A DNA stretch of 64,000 bases from Podospora pseudocomata (lineage: Eukaryota > Ascomycota > Sordariomycetes > Sordariales > Podosporaceae), in assembly GCF_035222375.1 (NCBI RefSeq), contig NW_026946363.1:868001-932000 (forward strand), given 5' to 3'. Of this stretch, positions 22,571 to 36,600 are shown in pieces. Made by a program: the position numbers and the translations under genes. Within the stretch, counting starts at the first letter, position 1. Each line of letters opens with the position of its first letter. Under the pieces are notes generated by a model that saw only the letters and a program-made list of their open reading frames with translations, did not search any database and had not been told where the DNA came from.

Positions 22571-24667
22571 ATGTCTAATTCCAACTCGACCGACCCAGCG
22601 GGTGTCGAGAGGACCAGGCCCCTCTTCGAGGTGGTCAAGAATGACAAGAAAAGGGTTGCTTACTTCTACGACTCCGACATTGGCAACTATGCCTACGTTA
22701 CAGGCCACCCCATGAAACCGCACCGGATACGTTTGGCGCACTCTTTGGTGATGAACTACAACGTCTACAAGTTTCTCGAGATTTACGTAAGTTTTCTCCC
22801 TCATTTGAGCGACAATCCGGAAGTCCCAAGTTGCTCCTGCTTCTCTCGAAAAGATGCTGACAGCCACAGCGTGCGAAACCAGCTGTCACGAGCGAGATGA
22901 CACAATTCCACACAGACGAGTATATCGAGTTTTTGCAAAAAGTTACTCCCGACAACATGGACTCCTTTATGAGAGAACAAGGCAAATACAATGTCGGGGA
23001 CGATTGCCCAGTATTCGATGGACTCTTTGAGTTTTGCGGCATCAGCGCTGGCGGTTCCATGGAAGGCGCGGCAAGGTTGAACAGAGAAAAGTGCGACATC
23101 GCAATCAACTGGGCGGGTGGCCTGCATCACGCGAAAAAAAGCGAGGCTAGCGGCTTCTGCTATGTCAATGGTGAGTCCATGCAGCTGTCGAGCCTCGCCA
23201 ATGACAGAACCTAACCTTGGTTTGCAGATATCGTGCTTGCGATCCTCGAGCTGCTCCGGTTCAAAAAGCGTGTTCTGTACATCGACATCGACGTTCACCA
23301 TGGTGACGGTGTCGAGGAGGCCTTCTACACCACTGACCGTGTCATGACGGTTTCATTCCACAAGTACGGAGAATACTTTCCTGGTACTGGCGAGCTTAGG
23401 GACATTGGCATTGGCACCGGCAAGCATTACGCCGTTAATTTCCCTCTTCGCGACGGCATCGACGACGTCGCGTATGAAACCATCTTTGAGCCCGTGATCA
23501 CGAACGTGATGCAATATTACCAACCTGAGGCTGTGGTCCTTCAGTGCGGCGGAGACTCTCTCTCTGGTGATCGTCTCGGCTGCTTCAACCTCAGTATGCG
23601 CGGACATGCGAACTGCGTCAACTTTGTTCGCGGCTTCAACTTGCCAACTCTGGTTCTCGGAGGCGGTGGGTACACCATGCGCAACGTCGCCCGCACATGG
23701 GCTTACGAGACGGGCCGCTTGGTCGGCGTTGAGATGGATCGAGTACTGCCATTTAATGAATATTACGAGGTAAGTACACGTAATGAAGTGCTCTTTACTC
23801 TGCCAGCTTCCTAACCCGGTATAGTACTACGGTCCGGATTACGAGCTGGATGTGCGAAATTCCAATATGGAAAACGCAAACAGCTACGAATACCTGGAGA
23901 AGATCAAGATTCAGGTCATCGAGAATCTAAAACGCACAGCCCCTGTCCCTTCCGTCCAGATGCAGGATGTACCACGCCAGTCAATGGGTGTCTCTGATGA
24001 CCAAGACGACGAGATGGATGACCTGGACGAAGATGAGAACAAGGACGTCCGCATGACCCAGCGGCAGTGGGAGAAGCGTGTTGAGCGCCAAGATGAGTAC
24101 GAAGACTCGGACGATGAGGATATGGCAGCTGCCAACGGAGTCTTCAAGCTCAATGGGAGGACCCGACAAGAGACCAACTTCCGCGATACCAAGGAAGACG
24201 ACACCATGGAGGTCGACAGTGGAATCGCCACACCCGCTGAGCAGCCAGTTGAGATTACCGAAAACGATGATACTATGATCGACGAGGCCCTCGCCGAAAT
24301 CGCAGCGGAAGCGGAAGCGGAAGCACAAGTCAAGGAGCCTGCTGCTACTGAGACAGCACCTGAGGCTCCAACAGCAGCGGTTGACGGCGACGGTGACGTG
24401 GATATGGGAGAGGTTACAGAAAGCAAGGCGGCCGAAACAGTGATCAAGACCGAAGATGTCGAAGAGCCTGCGCCTGCCAAGCAGGACGACAGCCAGGCTA
24501 CGACTGTGGTATCGCCAAAGAAGACCACGGAGGTGGCAGCTCAGCCATCACGCACATCCAAGTCGCCAGAGCCAGCTGTTGCCACCGACAAACAAACCGA
24601 GAGCGTGTCAGAGGCCAGCGAGGTGGTGCCACCGACAACCACTCAGGACAATACGACCAATAGTTAG
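22571..24667 (+). CDS. rpd3: Class I histone deacetylase Rpd3/RpdA
   Basis: Four exons, 22571-22786, 22870-23170, 23228-23769 and 23825-24667, give 633 aa. All introns have good borders and the joins rebuild the class I core. Visible landmarks are [22 protein letters not shown], the catalytic His pair in [16 protein letters not shown] (H158, H159), the zinc ligands in DIDVHHGDG and GGDSLSGDR, and [14 protein letters not shown]. After about residue 400 comes a long acidic, low-complexity tail with an Ala-Glu repeat and Pro/Thr segments. Such a tail is seen in RpdA of filamentous fungi and is needed there for function. The enzyme removes acetyl groups from histone lysines within Sin3-type corepressor complexes in the nucleus. 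The ATG at 22571 is chosen because homology starts soon after it. Confidence 0.95.
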
Positions 24668-25369
24668 GTAACCCGCTGGTTGCATGACCTGTAGTGTAAT
24701 GGCTTGTGCCAAGGCGTTCTGGAGCTCATGAATTATTGGTTTGGATGGGTGGTTTGTTTTCGTCATGGGGAAAGGTGTTTTCAGGTGGCCATTCTATAGT
24801 ACCCCTATCGTGCGTTTTATACCTGGGAGAGAGGCAAAAAGCCGGCGGTACATCTTGATGCCTTCACAGAGTTATGGGTTGTTTTTCGCATCAGCGCCAC
24901 GAAGTAGCCTCACGATTGCTATATTTTTTGGAATCTCCCAATTCTAGTCTTCACCTGGATCGCACATGTTCTGCTATCTTGTCGTGTTTCTTTTTGTTTC
25001 TTGACGTGGTCCTTTGCACATCACTGTCTCAGCTTCACCGCATGTTGTTGTCAGCGGGGTGATGCGTTGCTCAAGATAAGGTCAACTGTCTTGTTCCTTG
25101 GAGAAGATCCCGCTGCCAAGCATTTCCCCAAACTCCCCGGCTTCCTTCCTTGTGGAACACGATCTGCGGGTCGTCATGCAGCCCTGCAGGCTGCCCCCAC
25201 AGGGTTCTGACTGACCCTCTGGGGATTCCTGCAGCATGCAGCAGAGGAGGGGCAGTCGCTTATGTTTTGGGGAGCATGAGGAGGGCCTTGCCCACCTCTG
25301 ATTTCCCATCTTCCCTATCTCTGAATCGCTAGAAGGAATGGAGCGATCAGGGTCTGCTCTTACACGACG
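24668..25369. other. Tandem intergenic region
   Basis: 702 bp between two plus-strand genes, covering the deacetylase 3' UTR and the hydrolase promoter. I see no gene. Confidence 0.45.
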
Positions 25370-27366
25370 ATGACGATGGGCGTTAAAGCTTCAGGGGCTT
25401 TCAGGGGCTACCCTTGGAGCACCCACTGGGCCTTATCGGTATCGCGAATACTACTCCCACGGCATCAACACCTGCGCGGCTTCCTGACGGGTGGCTGCAT
25501 GGCGGGCTTGGTACTGGGGCTTGTTGTGTTGCTACAACTACATGGCTCGTTTAATGATTTCTTGTGGCCGTTTTGGAAGAGCAACACCAACGGCAGCGAT
25601 GGAAAGCCTACTGAACCGCCGCCTACTTTCCGCTGGGCTGATATCACACCAAGTCCAACTCTGACTTGGCATCAGTGTTACTCTCCCGACCATGACTGTG
25701 CGCGTCTGGATGTGCCGATGGACTGGCAGTCTCCGTCGGACTCGGCCAGAGTTGTGCTTGCTATCATCAGACTTCGCGCAGTAGCAACGTCCGCGTCAAA
25801 GAATAAGACGGATTATCGAGGGCCGGTGTTCTTCAACCCTGGGGGGCCGGGGGGATCGGGCATTTGGTCAATGCTGGATCATGGCAGAGAGCTGCAAGCT
25901 ATACTGGGCAAGGAACAGTACGATCTTGTTTCGTTCGATCCTAGAGGGGTAGGGAACTCTGTCCCCAGGATCGAATGCTGGAGTCAGCAGCAGGATAGAG
26001 GGGTGTGGGATCTGCAGAACAGTGTGCTCGGGACGGTGGATGCTCATCCGGGGGTGGTGTATGATGCGTATGCTCGCGCGCAGGCTTTCAGTCAGGTTTG
26101 TGAGAACAATCCTGACTTGGCAGGGGAGGATGGGATCCTCAGGCATAGCAGCACCGTGTATCATGCCCGGGACATGCTCGAGATACTGGAACAGATGGGG
26201 GAGGAGAAGCTCAAGTACTGGGGGTTTAGTTACGGAACCGTTCTCGGCGGTACCTTTGCCGCCCTGTGGCCTCACAGAATAGAAAGAATGGTCAACGACG
26301 GTATGCCTCCCTCACACTCTCCTATCACCAGTCCAATACTGACCTTGTTCAAGGCAACGTCGACTACGTCGAATGGTACCAAGGAGGCTACATCAACTTT
26401 CTCCACGACACCGACGCAGTAATGGAAGCCTTCTTCACCCACTGCCACCGCGTCGGCCCCCTCCGCTGCCCCTTTTACTCCCCCACCCCCTCCCAAACAA
26501 AATCCCGGCTCTTCTCCCTCCTCACCTCCCTCCGCGAATCCCCCATCCTGGTCACCCCCCCGCCTTCCAACCTCAGCTTTTCCCAACAACCCCCAGAGAT
26601 AATAACCTACTCCAGAATCCTCCACCTCCTCTCCACAGCCCTCTACCAACCCCACCTCCGCTTCCCCCTCATCGCCCCCGTCCTCTCCGCCCTCGAGTCC
26701 CGCAACGGCCTCCCCTACCTCGCCTACACCTCCCCAGCCAACAACACCTCCCCCTCCACCCCGTTATGCCTTTCCGAGTCCCTCCCCCCATCCACCCCGC
26801 TCCCCTCCCCAAGCGAAGGAACACCAGACGCCTTCCCAGCAATAATGTGCTCCGACGCCTCCCACCACCCTCTAACCCCTTCCGAATTCGCGGCGTACGC
26901 CCTCATCCTCCAAAACATCTCCTACTCCGCCGGCGCGGTCCAGTCTGAATTCCGGCTTTCCTGCATCGGGAGGACGGTCCGGCCAAAGTGGGAGCTCTCC
27001 CCGGACTTTAGCTGGTCGCAGGGTGTCAAAACGGCGTTTCCGATACTGTTTGTCAATAACGATGCTGATAATGTTACGCCTTTGGTCTCGGCGAGGAATA
27101 ACTCGCGGGCTTTCCCCGGGTCGAGGGTGCTGGTTCAAGAGGAGGGGTATGGGCATACTAGTCTTGCGGCGGGGAGTAGGTGTACTGCTGGGTGGGTGAG
27201 GAGGTATTTTCAGCGGGGGGAGATGCCGGACGGAAAGGAGGGGTGTAAGAGTGATAGGAGGCTTTTCGACGAGGAGGAGGAAATGATGGACCAAGAGGAT
27301 GAGCTAGGTGTGGCGGTGAGGGAGTTGAGAAAGAAGGTCAGGATTAGGCCGTTTTACCGGGGCTGA
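25370..27366 (+). CDS. Membrane-anchored alpha/beta hydrolase with TAP-like C-terminus (S33 peptidase-like)
   Basis: Two exons, 25370-26300 and 26354-27366, give 647 aa; the intron runs gtatgc...ttcaag and the join reads VNDG-NVDYVEW. A hydrophobic segment at about 43-60 is probably a signal anchor. The hydrolase core shows FNPGGPGGSG (oxyanion loop), FDPRGVGNS, and the nucleophile elbow GFSYG with Ser287. The C-terminal TAP-like part carries the acid in FVNNDADNVTP and the His in GYGHTSLA. Relatives are tripeptidyl/prolyl aminopeptidase-like enzymes (SlpD/E, TAP family) that trim peptides, often extracellularly. The Asn-X-Ser/Thr sites suggest passage through the ER. Substrate is not known. 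Confidence 0.88.
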
Positions 27367-27793
27367 AGGAAAAGAGGAGAATGTCGTTGGGATGGGGTCT
27401 CTTTTTGATGAAGTCACACACGCACATATACCCCCTTGTTTTTTTCATTCCGCGTTATGATAACAATGATGATTTTTTTGTATTTTTCTTCCTCCCACCC
27501 ATCTAACACACACATTACGACTATTATATCTACTTATCTCCCTCATGACGGCTCGTCAATATCAGGTAGTTTGTCTTTATATCATATGCCTCCCAATGTA
27601 AATGCTCAGAAGCCCCCCCCAAAAACGCCTTTGCCTGGTCTTCCCTTCTCAATAAACGATACCGAAGATAAAGGCTCCAAACGCCTGTTCATGTCGTATA
27701 CGAGTCCCAAAATGGTCCCAGAGGAAAAAACAATGCTTTTGACCTGCCCCCAAAACCTACGCATGTCATCACCCTCCCCTTATCAACACCGCC
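27367..27793. other. Convergent 3' intergenic region
   Basis: 427 bp between two converging genes. It is rich in T runs and should hold both 3' UTRs. I see no gene. Confidence 0.45.
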
Positions 27794-30661
27794 TTAGAAA
27801 CTGAACAATCCACTTCTCCGCTTTCCGAAAGGATAAACCAGCAACGCACTCAAACTCAACCCTACAGAGATATTGATCGCAACCTGAATAACGCTGAACA
27901 GCACGTTGAAAGCAGTGCTGTTCAAATCCGCTACCTCTTCCGTTGTCGTAAACGTCCCGTTGACAACAGTCCCGTTCGCCAAAATTGTCTCGTTACGAAC
28001 AATCTGGTTGGCGCTAGCAACGCCGCTCAACAAAGACCCGTTCACGGCCAGGCCTCCGGGCACTTGGACAAAGATGGCAGGCAACATGGCCGCCGCGGCA
28101 AGACCGTACCCAACTTTGCGAGCATGCTTGGTAATACCGGCTGTGATGCCCTCGGTGGACAAAGTCGGGGGTCCGTTCTCCAGGTCTCGCTCCTTCTCTC
28201 GCTCTGCAGCGGCTTTGGGATCAGACTCATCTGAATCCATGGCTGTCGATGATTGGTAATACGGGGACGGATAAGGTCCTCTCTTGACACGTCTCCGAAA
28301 GCGGTTCCAGCGTGGTTGGATCGTCCTCTCCCAGACATCGAGCATGTAGTTCTCAAAGTATCGTCCAAGGCGAGAGTAAAGGTTGGCGAGGACACCAATG
28401 GTCAGAGCACCGAGCGAACTGGAAACAACCGAATTGCCTTTGAAGAAGCGGGAAGAGTAATTGTTGACGAGGTAACCGGCGACCGAGATGATCACTTGGA
28501 CTGTTGAAAACAATCGATATTAGTATTGCGGACTTTGCAGAAGAAAAACAGGGGAAAACATACCAGGTGTTTGCTTCCACTTCGCTTGATTGATCGCACA
28601 CAGGCAAAGTGTGAAGGGAATGACAAATAAGACGTAATAATCGGGCGATGGTCGTTGGAGGTACCACTCCTCGCCAACTGAGCAGTGAATGGCGCTCGAG
28701 GCGTTCTCGTCCATGTAGCCATAGATAACGGACCCTATGGTTATACCGTAGCCTAGGAAGAGCGTGTAGATGAGCGCGTACACCATTCGAACAGAACCCG
28801 AGATCATCTGGTGGTTTTGGAGCTCCAGACTTGCGCAGAGGATCATGTAACCAGGGAGAATCAGAGCAATCGAGGCCTGGGCAAGGGAGGAGAAGCAGAA
28901 GAGCGTTCCACCTCTGATCGAACCAAAGGCTCGAGCCAGGCACGAAGTCAGAATAGCTGCCGTGATTTCGAAGACATTGGCATAGAGCTCATTGGATGGC
29001 GCCAGGTAGAGCTGGAGGAAACCAACCACGCAGCCGAGGATGAAGCAGATGGGCAAGTCGATGTACCGGCCCTCGAAACCGAAAGGAGCCACTGCTGCTG
29101 ACGCTACCCCAGAGAGCAGGATCCGAAACCAGATGGGGAACTTCTCGTTACGCTTGTTCACCTCGTCAAGTCGGGTAGTAGCCTCATCGACTCCGATTCG
29201 ATCATGGACAACCTCCTTGTAGATCTCGTGGACATCGCGCAGGCGACCAAAGTCCAAGCCCTGATTAGCCTTGATGATCTTGACCTCGGTAGTGTGCGTC
29301 TGACTGTCGTCGAAAGAAATCAACATGATGCCAGGCAGATACAGAAACTGGCCTTCGATGCCAAGAACGCGAGCAGACATGGCCATGTAAGCCTCGAGAC
29401 GATGGGTTGGCGCGCCATAGATCATCAAGGCGTTGCAGAGCTTGATCAGGTAGCGATGTCGATTGATGATTTCGGCAATGTGGATCTTGATCTTGTATTC
29501 GTCGACCTTCTTCTTCGACTTTGCCGTCTTCTTGTACCGTTCTTTCTCCAACTTGATCTTCTCTGAGACGGCATTTTGGATGTCCTTGTTGGTTCCGGGG
29601 GCGGCAATCATGAAAGAGGACTCCATCAGCCCAGCCAGAGTGCTGGTAGACTGTCTCTTCTTGGATCGGCGCCCCTTGTCGGGATCGGGAGTCGTAGGCC
29701 GAGACGTAGGCGGAGTGCTAGAAGGCGTGCGGTTTGGAGTTCGACTGGGTGTGCTGGGGAGGCTGGGGATTAGGAGGTCGGCGGTCGACGTCGACGCCGA
29801 GGCCGAGCCATTTTTCTCATCTGTGCCGTACAGCTTAAGAAGCGTTCCCAAGATGCCACCCTTGTACTTGTCCGGGCGGGGGATGTACTCAACATCGTGA
29901 TCAACAGGGGTTGCTGTCCCTGACCGTGGAGTGAATGAGTGCATGAGTGGGCTTTTGCGCCGGGTGTGGGTGCGAATAAGCCTGTCCGCCTCTTGATGGG
30001 CGTTTCTTCGATACCTGAGGGAGTCGTCATTGGCAGGCAAAGCGAAGTCATGCGTCTGTGCAGTGTCCGAACTCCCCAATAGGCCCTCACGATCTCGAGA
30101 AGCCTCCTCTTCCAACTCGGTAAGTTCAGCAGAGCTCCTTCCAGACGGCGGGGCTGAACCGGTGCCCACCGAATAAGCAAGCCGATCAGCCCGGTTCTTG
30201 GCTTCAATCTCGGACTGATGCTGTGTAGCGGGTGATTCGGGAACGGCCAGAAGTGGGGTCGACTTCCGGAGGACCGGGCGGGGCTTGCTCGGGGGTACTG
30301 GACCACTCAGGTGCTCGGGCTTCAAGATCTCAGCCAGGGCGGCAGCGAGCTGCTCCCTGTTAACAGAGTCTCGATTGGCATTGTGGCCATCGGTCGGGCT
30401 TGGACTTGGTGAGGGTGAAAGGGAGAAGTAATCCCGAGCCTCTGTTTCTTGATCGGTGGGGGTAGGGGTTCCGTAATAGTACCCAGAGTGAGATGGACCA
30501 GCCGTGATCTCGCTTGTAAATCCCACCTTCTTCTTCTCCTTTCCCTTGTTGGATGATGACTGTGTGTTGTTGGCGGGTTGCTCAGGAGGTGGTGACTGCG
30601 GATTCTCCTGGCTGTCGTCACCCGGCTTCGTGGGATCTTCGGGTGGGCGTGGTGCCGACAT
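27794..30661 (-). CDS. prm10: Prm10-like ThrE/DUF1212 membrane transporter
   Basis: Two exons on the minus strand, 30661-28564 and 28500-27794, give 934 aa. The 63 nt intron starts gtatgt and ends caacag and joins KQTP to VQVIISV. The first 390 residues are polar, Ser/Pro/Arg-rich and probably cytosolic. Next comes the ThrE family repeat: RYLIKLCNALMIYGAPTHRLE, the polar helix GIEGQFLYLPGIMLISF, then about ten membrane helices in two sets of five. Bacterial ThrE exports threonine; yeast Prm10 is pheromone-induced and of unknown cargo. An amino acid or small metabolite exporter role is thus an inference. A short charged linker (RVKRGPYPSPYYQ to TKHARKVGYG) separates the last helices. Confidence 0.9.
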
Positions 30662-32614
30662 GGTGACTATATGGCTTCTTTTCAGACTTGCCTTTCAAAG
30701 TCTTGTGGTTGACGGTTAGATGGAGACCGGCTGTCTCGGGCCTGAGAGGGTACTGTATCAGAGAACGACAGTCTCTCAAACAAAGATGGGGTGAGTTGAA
30801 GTGTTGACAGAGTTGTTGGCAACGGGAGAAAAACGAGTGACGAAGCCCCAACCTAGGTTGAGCTGTTATGTTCCGATTCTAGCCAGAATGACGTGTGTAA
30901 TAGAAACAATCGCGGCAAGGACGAATGTCGAGAGCGCTTGACGGTTTGCGTTTCAGGGGTCACCGGTACAGCTTCCGAAGGAAGGAAGCGGGATCTGTAG
31001 GCAGGTATCCGCCTCGCTTCCTGGAAGTGTCGATCGCGGAAGCTTTGTGGTAAGAGAGTCTTCAGGATGAGGTTGGAAAGGAAGACCCAAACTGATTATC
31101 GAAAACTCGAAACAAAGAGCCGGCAGGAGTTCTGAGATGATCTTCAAAACAAACCTGGGGTGAGAGACGGGGACGGGATGACTTGTCTCTTTGGACCTTC
31201 CAGGCGAATAAATTTGCATCACTCCCCTGCCAGAAACCATGTTGATGCTGTGGAGGCCGTGGCTGCAGTCCTTTACATTACATTACACATTGAAAACCTT
31301 GCAAACTCAAAGAAAGCCGACTTGGCCGAAGGGGAGGAGCTGCCTGAGAGGACAGGAGACACATGTGGTGGAGCCGAGTTACCGTTGCGAAGCTTCTTGG
31401 CTACCATGGATGCGATTGATCCATTCTTCCAGAGCTCCTGGTAGCTCCACCGGGCCGCTGTTTGGATGTGCTTGGGACCTTGGGATCTTCAGATCCTGAG
31501 AGGGGCTTGTTGGGACGGTGTGGTTCGGACAGCAGGGTCCCCTATAAAGAGGGCGATTCTCAGCGCAAACAGCGATGCTCTGTGCGAGCCTGCGGTATGT
31601 ACAGTGTTAGGCAAGCGTTTCCTCTTTATGCAGCTAACACCACCGGCGCTCGTATCTCGAACAGTGCATTTTTCTCCCGCCACTTCAGTGGGCCGGGCCG
31701 ATGCTACCGACTCACAGTCCAAGGTCCGATGACGTGTTGGTGGTTACTTTCCGCCGGTGTCTGCTGCTTGGCCGTGGAGTCGAACAATCGCCCGATATTC
31801 GCCTCCGGGAATCCACGGAGAGCCCTACGCGGACATAAAACTGAAATGATGCGCACCGCCCGACAGAAGCAACAAAGCTGGGTTTGAGGGTGAAATTTGC
31901 TTATATCATCGATCTCCTCGAGATCCACCAGCACAAGCTGTGACAGTGATGAGAAATTGGCTTTTGCTGCCCAATGGCTTTTGCTCCATGACTCGAACTT
32001 CCATGGCGCCGGTGCCATGGCTTTTGGTGGACGGGGCCAGCAAAATGTGGCATGAGGTACCAGGTTAGCTAGGTGATTGAGACGAGCCAAAAGCGATACA
32101 GTTGGAGCGGAATAAAAGCCGTCAATGGCAGCCCAGAACCCACCAATCGAGATTCTAGACAATCATCATGCGGCTCTTTTGCCGTGAACCACTTCGTCGT
32201 GGTTCGAGATGCCTATCTAGTCCCTGCAGAAACAGCGCCACCAGATCAGGTACAGGAGTATCCCTGGATTGGGCACCGCCTTGGCAACGATTGGCCCGGG
32301 CTTGGGGAAGGGTTTCCGTGCCGAGTCAGAAGCCAAACTGGCAGAAATCCATGCTCTGTTTCAGCAAAAGCCATCTCTGACTAGAGCAAGCAGCACGCCA
32401 AGAGACCCCAGGGTCCCAACGGCTTTGCGAGCTGCATTGCAGACAGATCACGACACGAGGAAGAAGACAAAATGCACCTCGATTCTTCTCATCCATTGAT
32501 GGACACTCTGTAAAAATCAGAAAAAGACAAAGACCGCTTGCTAAACCCTTGGGCAGTACGAAGTGAAAAAGAAACCACCGCCATTTTTTTTCCCCAGAGC
32601 TCCCCGACCATGAA
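30662..32614. other. 2 kb gene-free tract
   Basis: The left end is the promoter side of the Prm10-like gene and the right end the 3' flank of the glutamic peptidase. Open frames up to about 150 codons occur, but none resembles a known protein. Confidence 0.4.
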
Positions 32615-33623
32615 TTAATGCGAAGTAATGACGAAATTAGCGTTGTCGTACTTTTCGGCCTGGCAGAGAACCTTTCCTTGCGGGTTCATCAGATGCACCA
32701 TGGCCGCTCCATCGATCCCAACATTCTTCCCACGCACTGTCGTCGCCTCGGTATCGAGAAACCACAGGTCCTGGAAGCTGGCAAAAGGAACCTGCTTGTT
32801 CGTTTCGGCCTCGTAGAAGTCCTCCAGAATCCACTCAACATCCCACCGGCACAGCTTGGGCCCGCTGGTCAAATTGAGCGTCATTGAGTAGCCGCGCTGA
32901 GCGTTTGTTACAATTCTTCAGTAGCCACAACGTGGTTAGCACTTTGCTTTTTGTCGGAGAAAGAGCTGCTGCTAGACTTACATCCTGCCGCTGGTCGCAT
33001 CGTGGGCTGTGATGTTGACGGACATCCAGTCCCCTGGCTTGACTGGGAGGTTGGCGATAGTGTACGCAGCACCTGGATACCACTCCCACCAAGCCGATGC
33101 ACTCTGTCCACCGTTGGAGTTGACCTTCCCCCCCCCCACCAAATATGTCAGCAACTGATTCTCTTCATGTCAAAGAAACGATGCAACAACTTACCACGGT
33201 AGTGACTCCAGCTTGCAACAAGGTCTGGTTGCACTTGGCTCCGTCGATACCGATCCAGGCCGCCGCATATTGAGGCGGAGGGATACCAGCTCGTAACTTC
33301 AAGTCAGGCACAGTGAAATACCCAAACACATTGCGGATGGGGTCCGCATCGTTTGATCGCGAGGAGGCACCACACCAGTTGTCACTATAACTGATGTCGT
33401 TGTTCCCTCTCTTGGCGGTCACATGCTGGCCTGTGGCGACGGTTGCATTGCGGTGTCCACGTCTCCGGTGCTTCAACGGGGGAATCTTGACGAACTGAAG
33501 CTTGGAGGCATCAGCAGCTTTGCCGTTCTCTTCTAGTGACACGGTGAACTCGAGTCCTGTGACGCCTGTTGTGGTGATCAGGGAGATGGCTCCCAGGAGC
33601 AGAGAAAATACCGAGTGCCGCAT
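32615..33623 (-). CDS. Secreted glutamic endopeptidase (eqolisin, peptidase family G1)
   Basis: Three exons on the minus strand, 33623-33195, 33124-32982 and 32915-32615, give 290 aa. I took the ATG at 33623 since it starts the signal peptide (about 1-23). A pro-region follows, with a Kex2-type Lys-Arg at 71-72, so the mature enzyme would begin near GNNDISYSDNWCGA. Family landmarks are NWCGA, FGYFTVPDL, AAAWIGIDG, the catalytic-type Gln at 137 (LLQAG), WWEWYPG, and DVEWILEDF, which holds the catalytic Glu. Eqolisins (scytalidoglutamic and aspergilloglutamic peptidases) are acid proteases secreted by fungi to digest protein. Intron 1 ends in a run of G before AAG, so that acceptor is slightly uncertain, but the frame and motifs agree. 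Confidence 0.9.
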
Positions 33624-36600
33624 CTTGATGGCGCAGCAGCTCACACTACCGGAGGGTACGGGGTTGTGGCTGGGATGGTGGTTGATGACTGGTCTTAAGT
33701 TGAGGTTACTGTCGATCCTGAGCAGGGCAATCCGTCAAAAGAGAGCGGGAAATCCGGGGTAAGCTGTCTTTTGTACGGTGACGAGATTTCCCGGGGAATA
33801 AAGAATCGAGATGAGCTGAAGGCTCTTCAGTTTGAGATGGCGGTTTAGCGAGCGTGTGTTGGGGGTGGGCAACCAAACCCAAAATGAGCGGCAGTCAGGG
33901 TCTGTCTGGCGAGAAAAGAAAGGTGTCACGGTCCGGTCGGTCCTGGAATGAGCGAACAGGAAGAGGGGATCAGGATCACGACACGCAACACAAAAACGAT
34001 CTGCCGTACCCGGAAGTGTGTGCAGACTGGATGAAGAGGTGGTGGATGGTTGGTGGTTCAAAAGGCATGTATTCCCTAAAGCCTTCCAAATCCATCCATC
34101 AACAAGCCCACCCATCCCCCGGTGAGCTGATGGTTTTGCCAATTTCACCACCCCAACCCATGGTTCTATCGTCCATTCCGGTGTCCAGCGATTGGGCTCC
34201 GAGTTCCTGCGACAGCGACGTCCCGTCAGTGCGTTGCGACAATCCTGGAATTCGCCCTTCAATAGTCCAAGATTTTCGCGGGGCTAGCGCACCAGCGTAG
34301 CATCGACACCACCTAACCGGCCACACCTTCAGAGGGTCAACCGAGCCGGAGTCGCTTGTGGTCGGCGAGCATGGGTGCGATCTTAAAATAACTGCTGGTA
34401 AATTACAGGCAGGGCGGCCCGCTGAACGCTCTCGGCGTCCTGCATTGCGGTTCCGTGCTTGAAAAGCTCTGCTCTACTCTATAACGGTCCGTCGATATAA
34501 CTTCTAGCTGGCCTTTACAGCACACCACGGACCCAACCAGCCATGCACCAAGACCCAGCCTAGACCTTACCGGTAGTGCCAATCTCGGCCCAGCTAACTC
34601 TCTTCATCGTGGCTTGCTTGGTAGAACCAGGGTTTTTGACATCTGTCAGGCCGCTTTGGGGAATTTTGTGTGCTGACAGAACTTTGCTAAGGTTTTTCTT
34701 GGAATCATGGAGTGTACGGTGTGATAATATCAGCCACGTGTTGGCCAAATGAATGAGGCTCTTCCGATCGGTTCTCATGCAGGTGGTGATGATGTGCACA
34801 CCGAGGGACACTATATTGCCTCGGTTATTGGTAGAGATATTGGCAGCCAGCTGCTGGATGTTGATGACATGTACATGGTAACGGTATTCAGCTATCAACA
34901 GCTTGTATGAGTAAATAATAAGGTTGTTGTCAAGTCATGCCTGTGATCGTTCTGAAAGACAGCCGAGCCAATCTTCACAATGACAAGTTAGAGCTAGCTG
35001 GGCCTCGTCGACACCGCCTGGAAATTCCCTCATCTTCTAGTCTTGGATCTGGTCCACAGCATCCCGTTATCCCGTCGACAGGGAACCAAGAAGCTGCTTT
35101 CCGCACATGACCCTGGTCCATGGGATCGCACATGCATTGCAGTCACCTTATCAGCCAACATCCTCTTGGCTTGTTGAGAATTTCCTAGATTTTCATATCA
35201 CCACGATTGGATGGACCCGAACTTTCACGGCGACTTGCAGACGCAAGTTCTCCTGGTGGGCCTAAGCTCAAGCACCTACCTCCCTCAGGTGGCAGCATAG
35301 CTGCGGCTCGCTTGATATCCGATGAGTGAGTAGGCCTTTCCATGATGTAAGTGGGTTCAAGGTTAACCGTCGCCGGGTTATTAAGGGAAAGAGCACCGGA
35401 GCAGCAAAGGTTGGAAACCTCGCGTTGAGGGCCATCCCACCTTTGCTCCTTCCCTTCAGCAAATGAGACAGAAATTAGATGACTCCTAGGAAGGACTCCG
35501 CTGCCCAACGCAAACAGAGATCGATCGGTTGTTTACGATGCTGGTGGGAACCGATTGGTTTTGTACCGAAGACAGCCGTCCAGTGAAGGAGCGACTTCTT
35601 TCGACTTCTTTGATTCATTTCTCAGCAACATTCCCTAGGTGAAGTGTACCGTATTCTGTTAAAAAAATTATTCCATGAAAGAGAGTCGTTCGAGTTTACC
35701 CTTTCATTTGCCCTTGTGTACATCATTCGGTGCAAATTCATTCCTTTTCCTCGCCTCGAATTATAATGTAAAGAATCATCCCTCATTTTGCTGTCAAGTG
35801 GTGGTTTACTTATTTTTTTCTCTTTGCGGCTGATCTCTCTAGGTACCTAGTCGGTCTCTTTGAAACCAAACCCAAGTTTGGATCTCGCCTTGTGTTGGTG
35901 CGGATTTTGAGTGAGAAGAGCTATTTCACATTCATGAGACCAAACGCCAGCTTTCATGGGTTTTCATATATTCTTTCAGTCCTTAATGAGTAGCGTGTAA
36001 GCACCCTTGAGGATATTACGAGTTAGAACATATTTCTCACATGAGAGCATGATACCAGGGTCAAATGCAGCTCATCTGACCCGCTGTTTATCTTGCTTTC
36101 GTAGAGTCTTCAGTGGTGAGGATGTTGGAGCTTGGAGTTAACTCAATGAGCATCTTTGCAATGATGGTTCCATGTGATTTGATTAATTTTATCCTTCCTC
36201 ACATCCTCATCTCACTCATCTCACTCACCTCAGCGAAATGGTTACACGGGTACACCACCCACCTTCTCCTTATTGCTCAAAGATTGGACAGGCACACACA
36301 AACACCCCACAGCTCTGCCCAGCTGTCCACAGCCGGAGAGCCAAAAAGGTACAAAAGATTCGCCACGCTCCCTCGTGTTTGTGTTTGTAAGACCTTCCAC
36401 GCGGCCATCTTAAACAGCCCAGTTGTCTGCCCACCGGTCGGCCGACAGAGCACACACTTGACCATTGCCCACGCAACTGCGCAGCCGTGGCTTCATCCAG
36501 ATCATCACATCACCATCACCGTCATCATTGAAATAACCGAACTCAGCCGGCTCAGCTAACCTTCTAGCCCCTTCCACAAGTTACACCAAATATTTCTGCT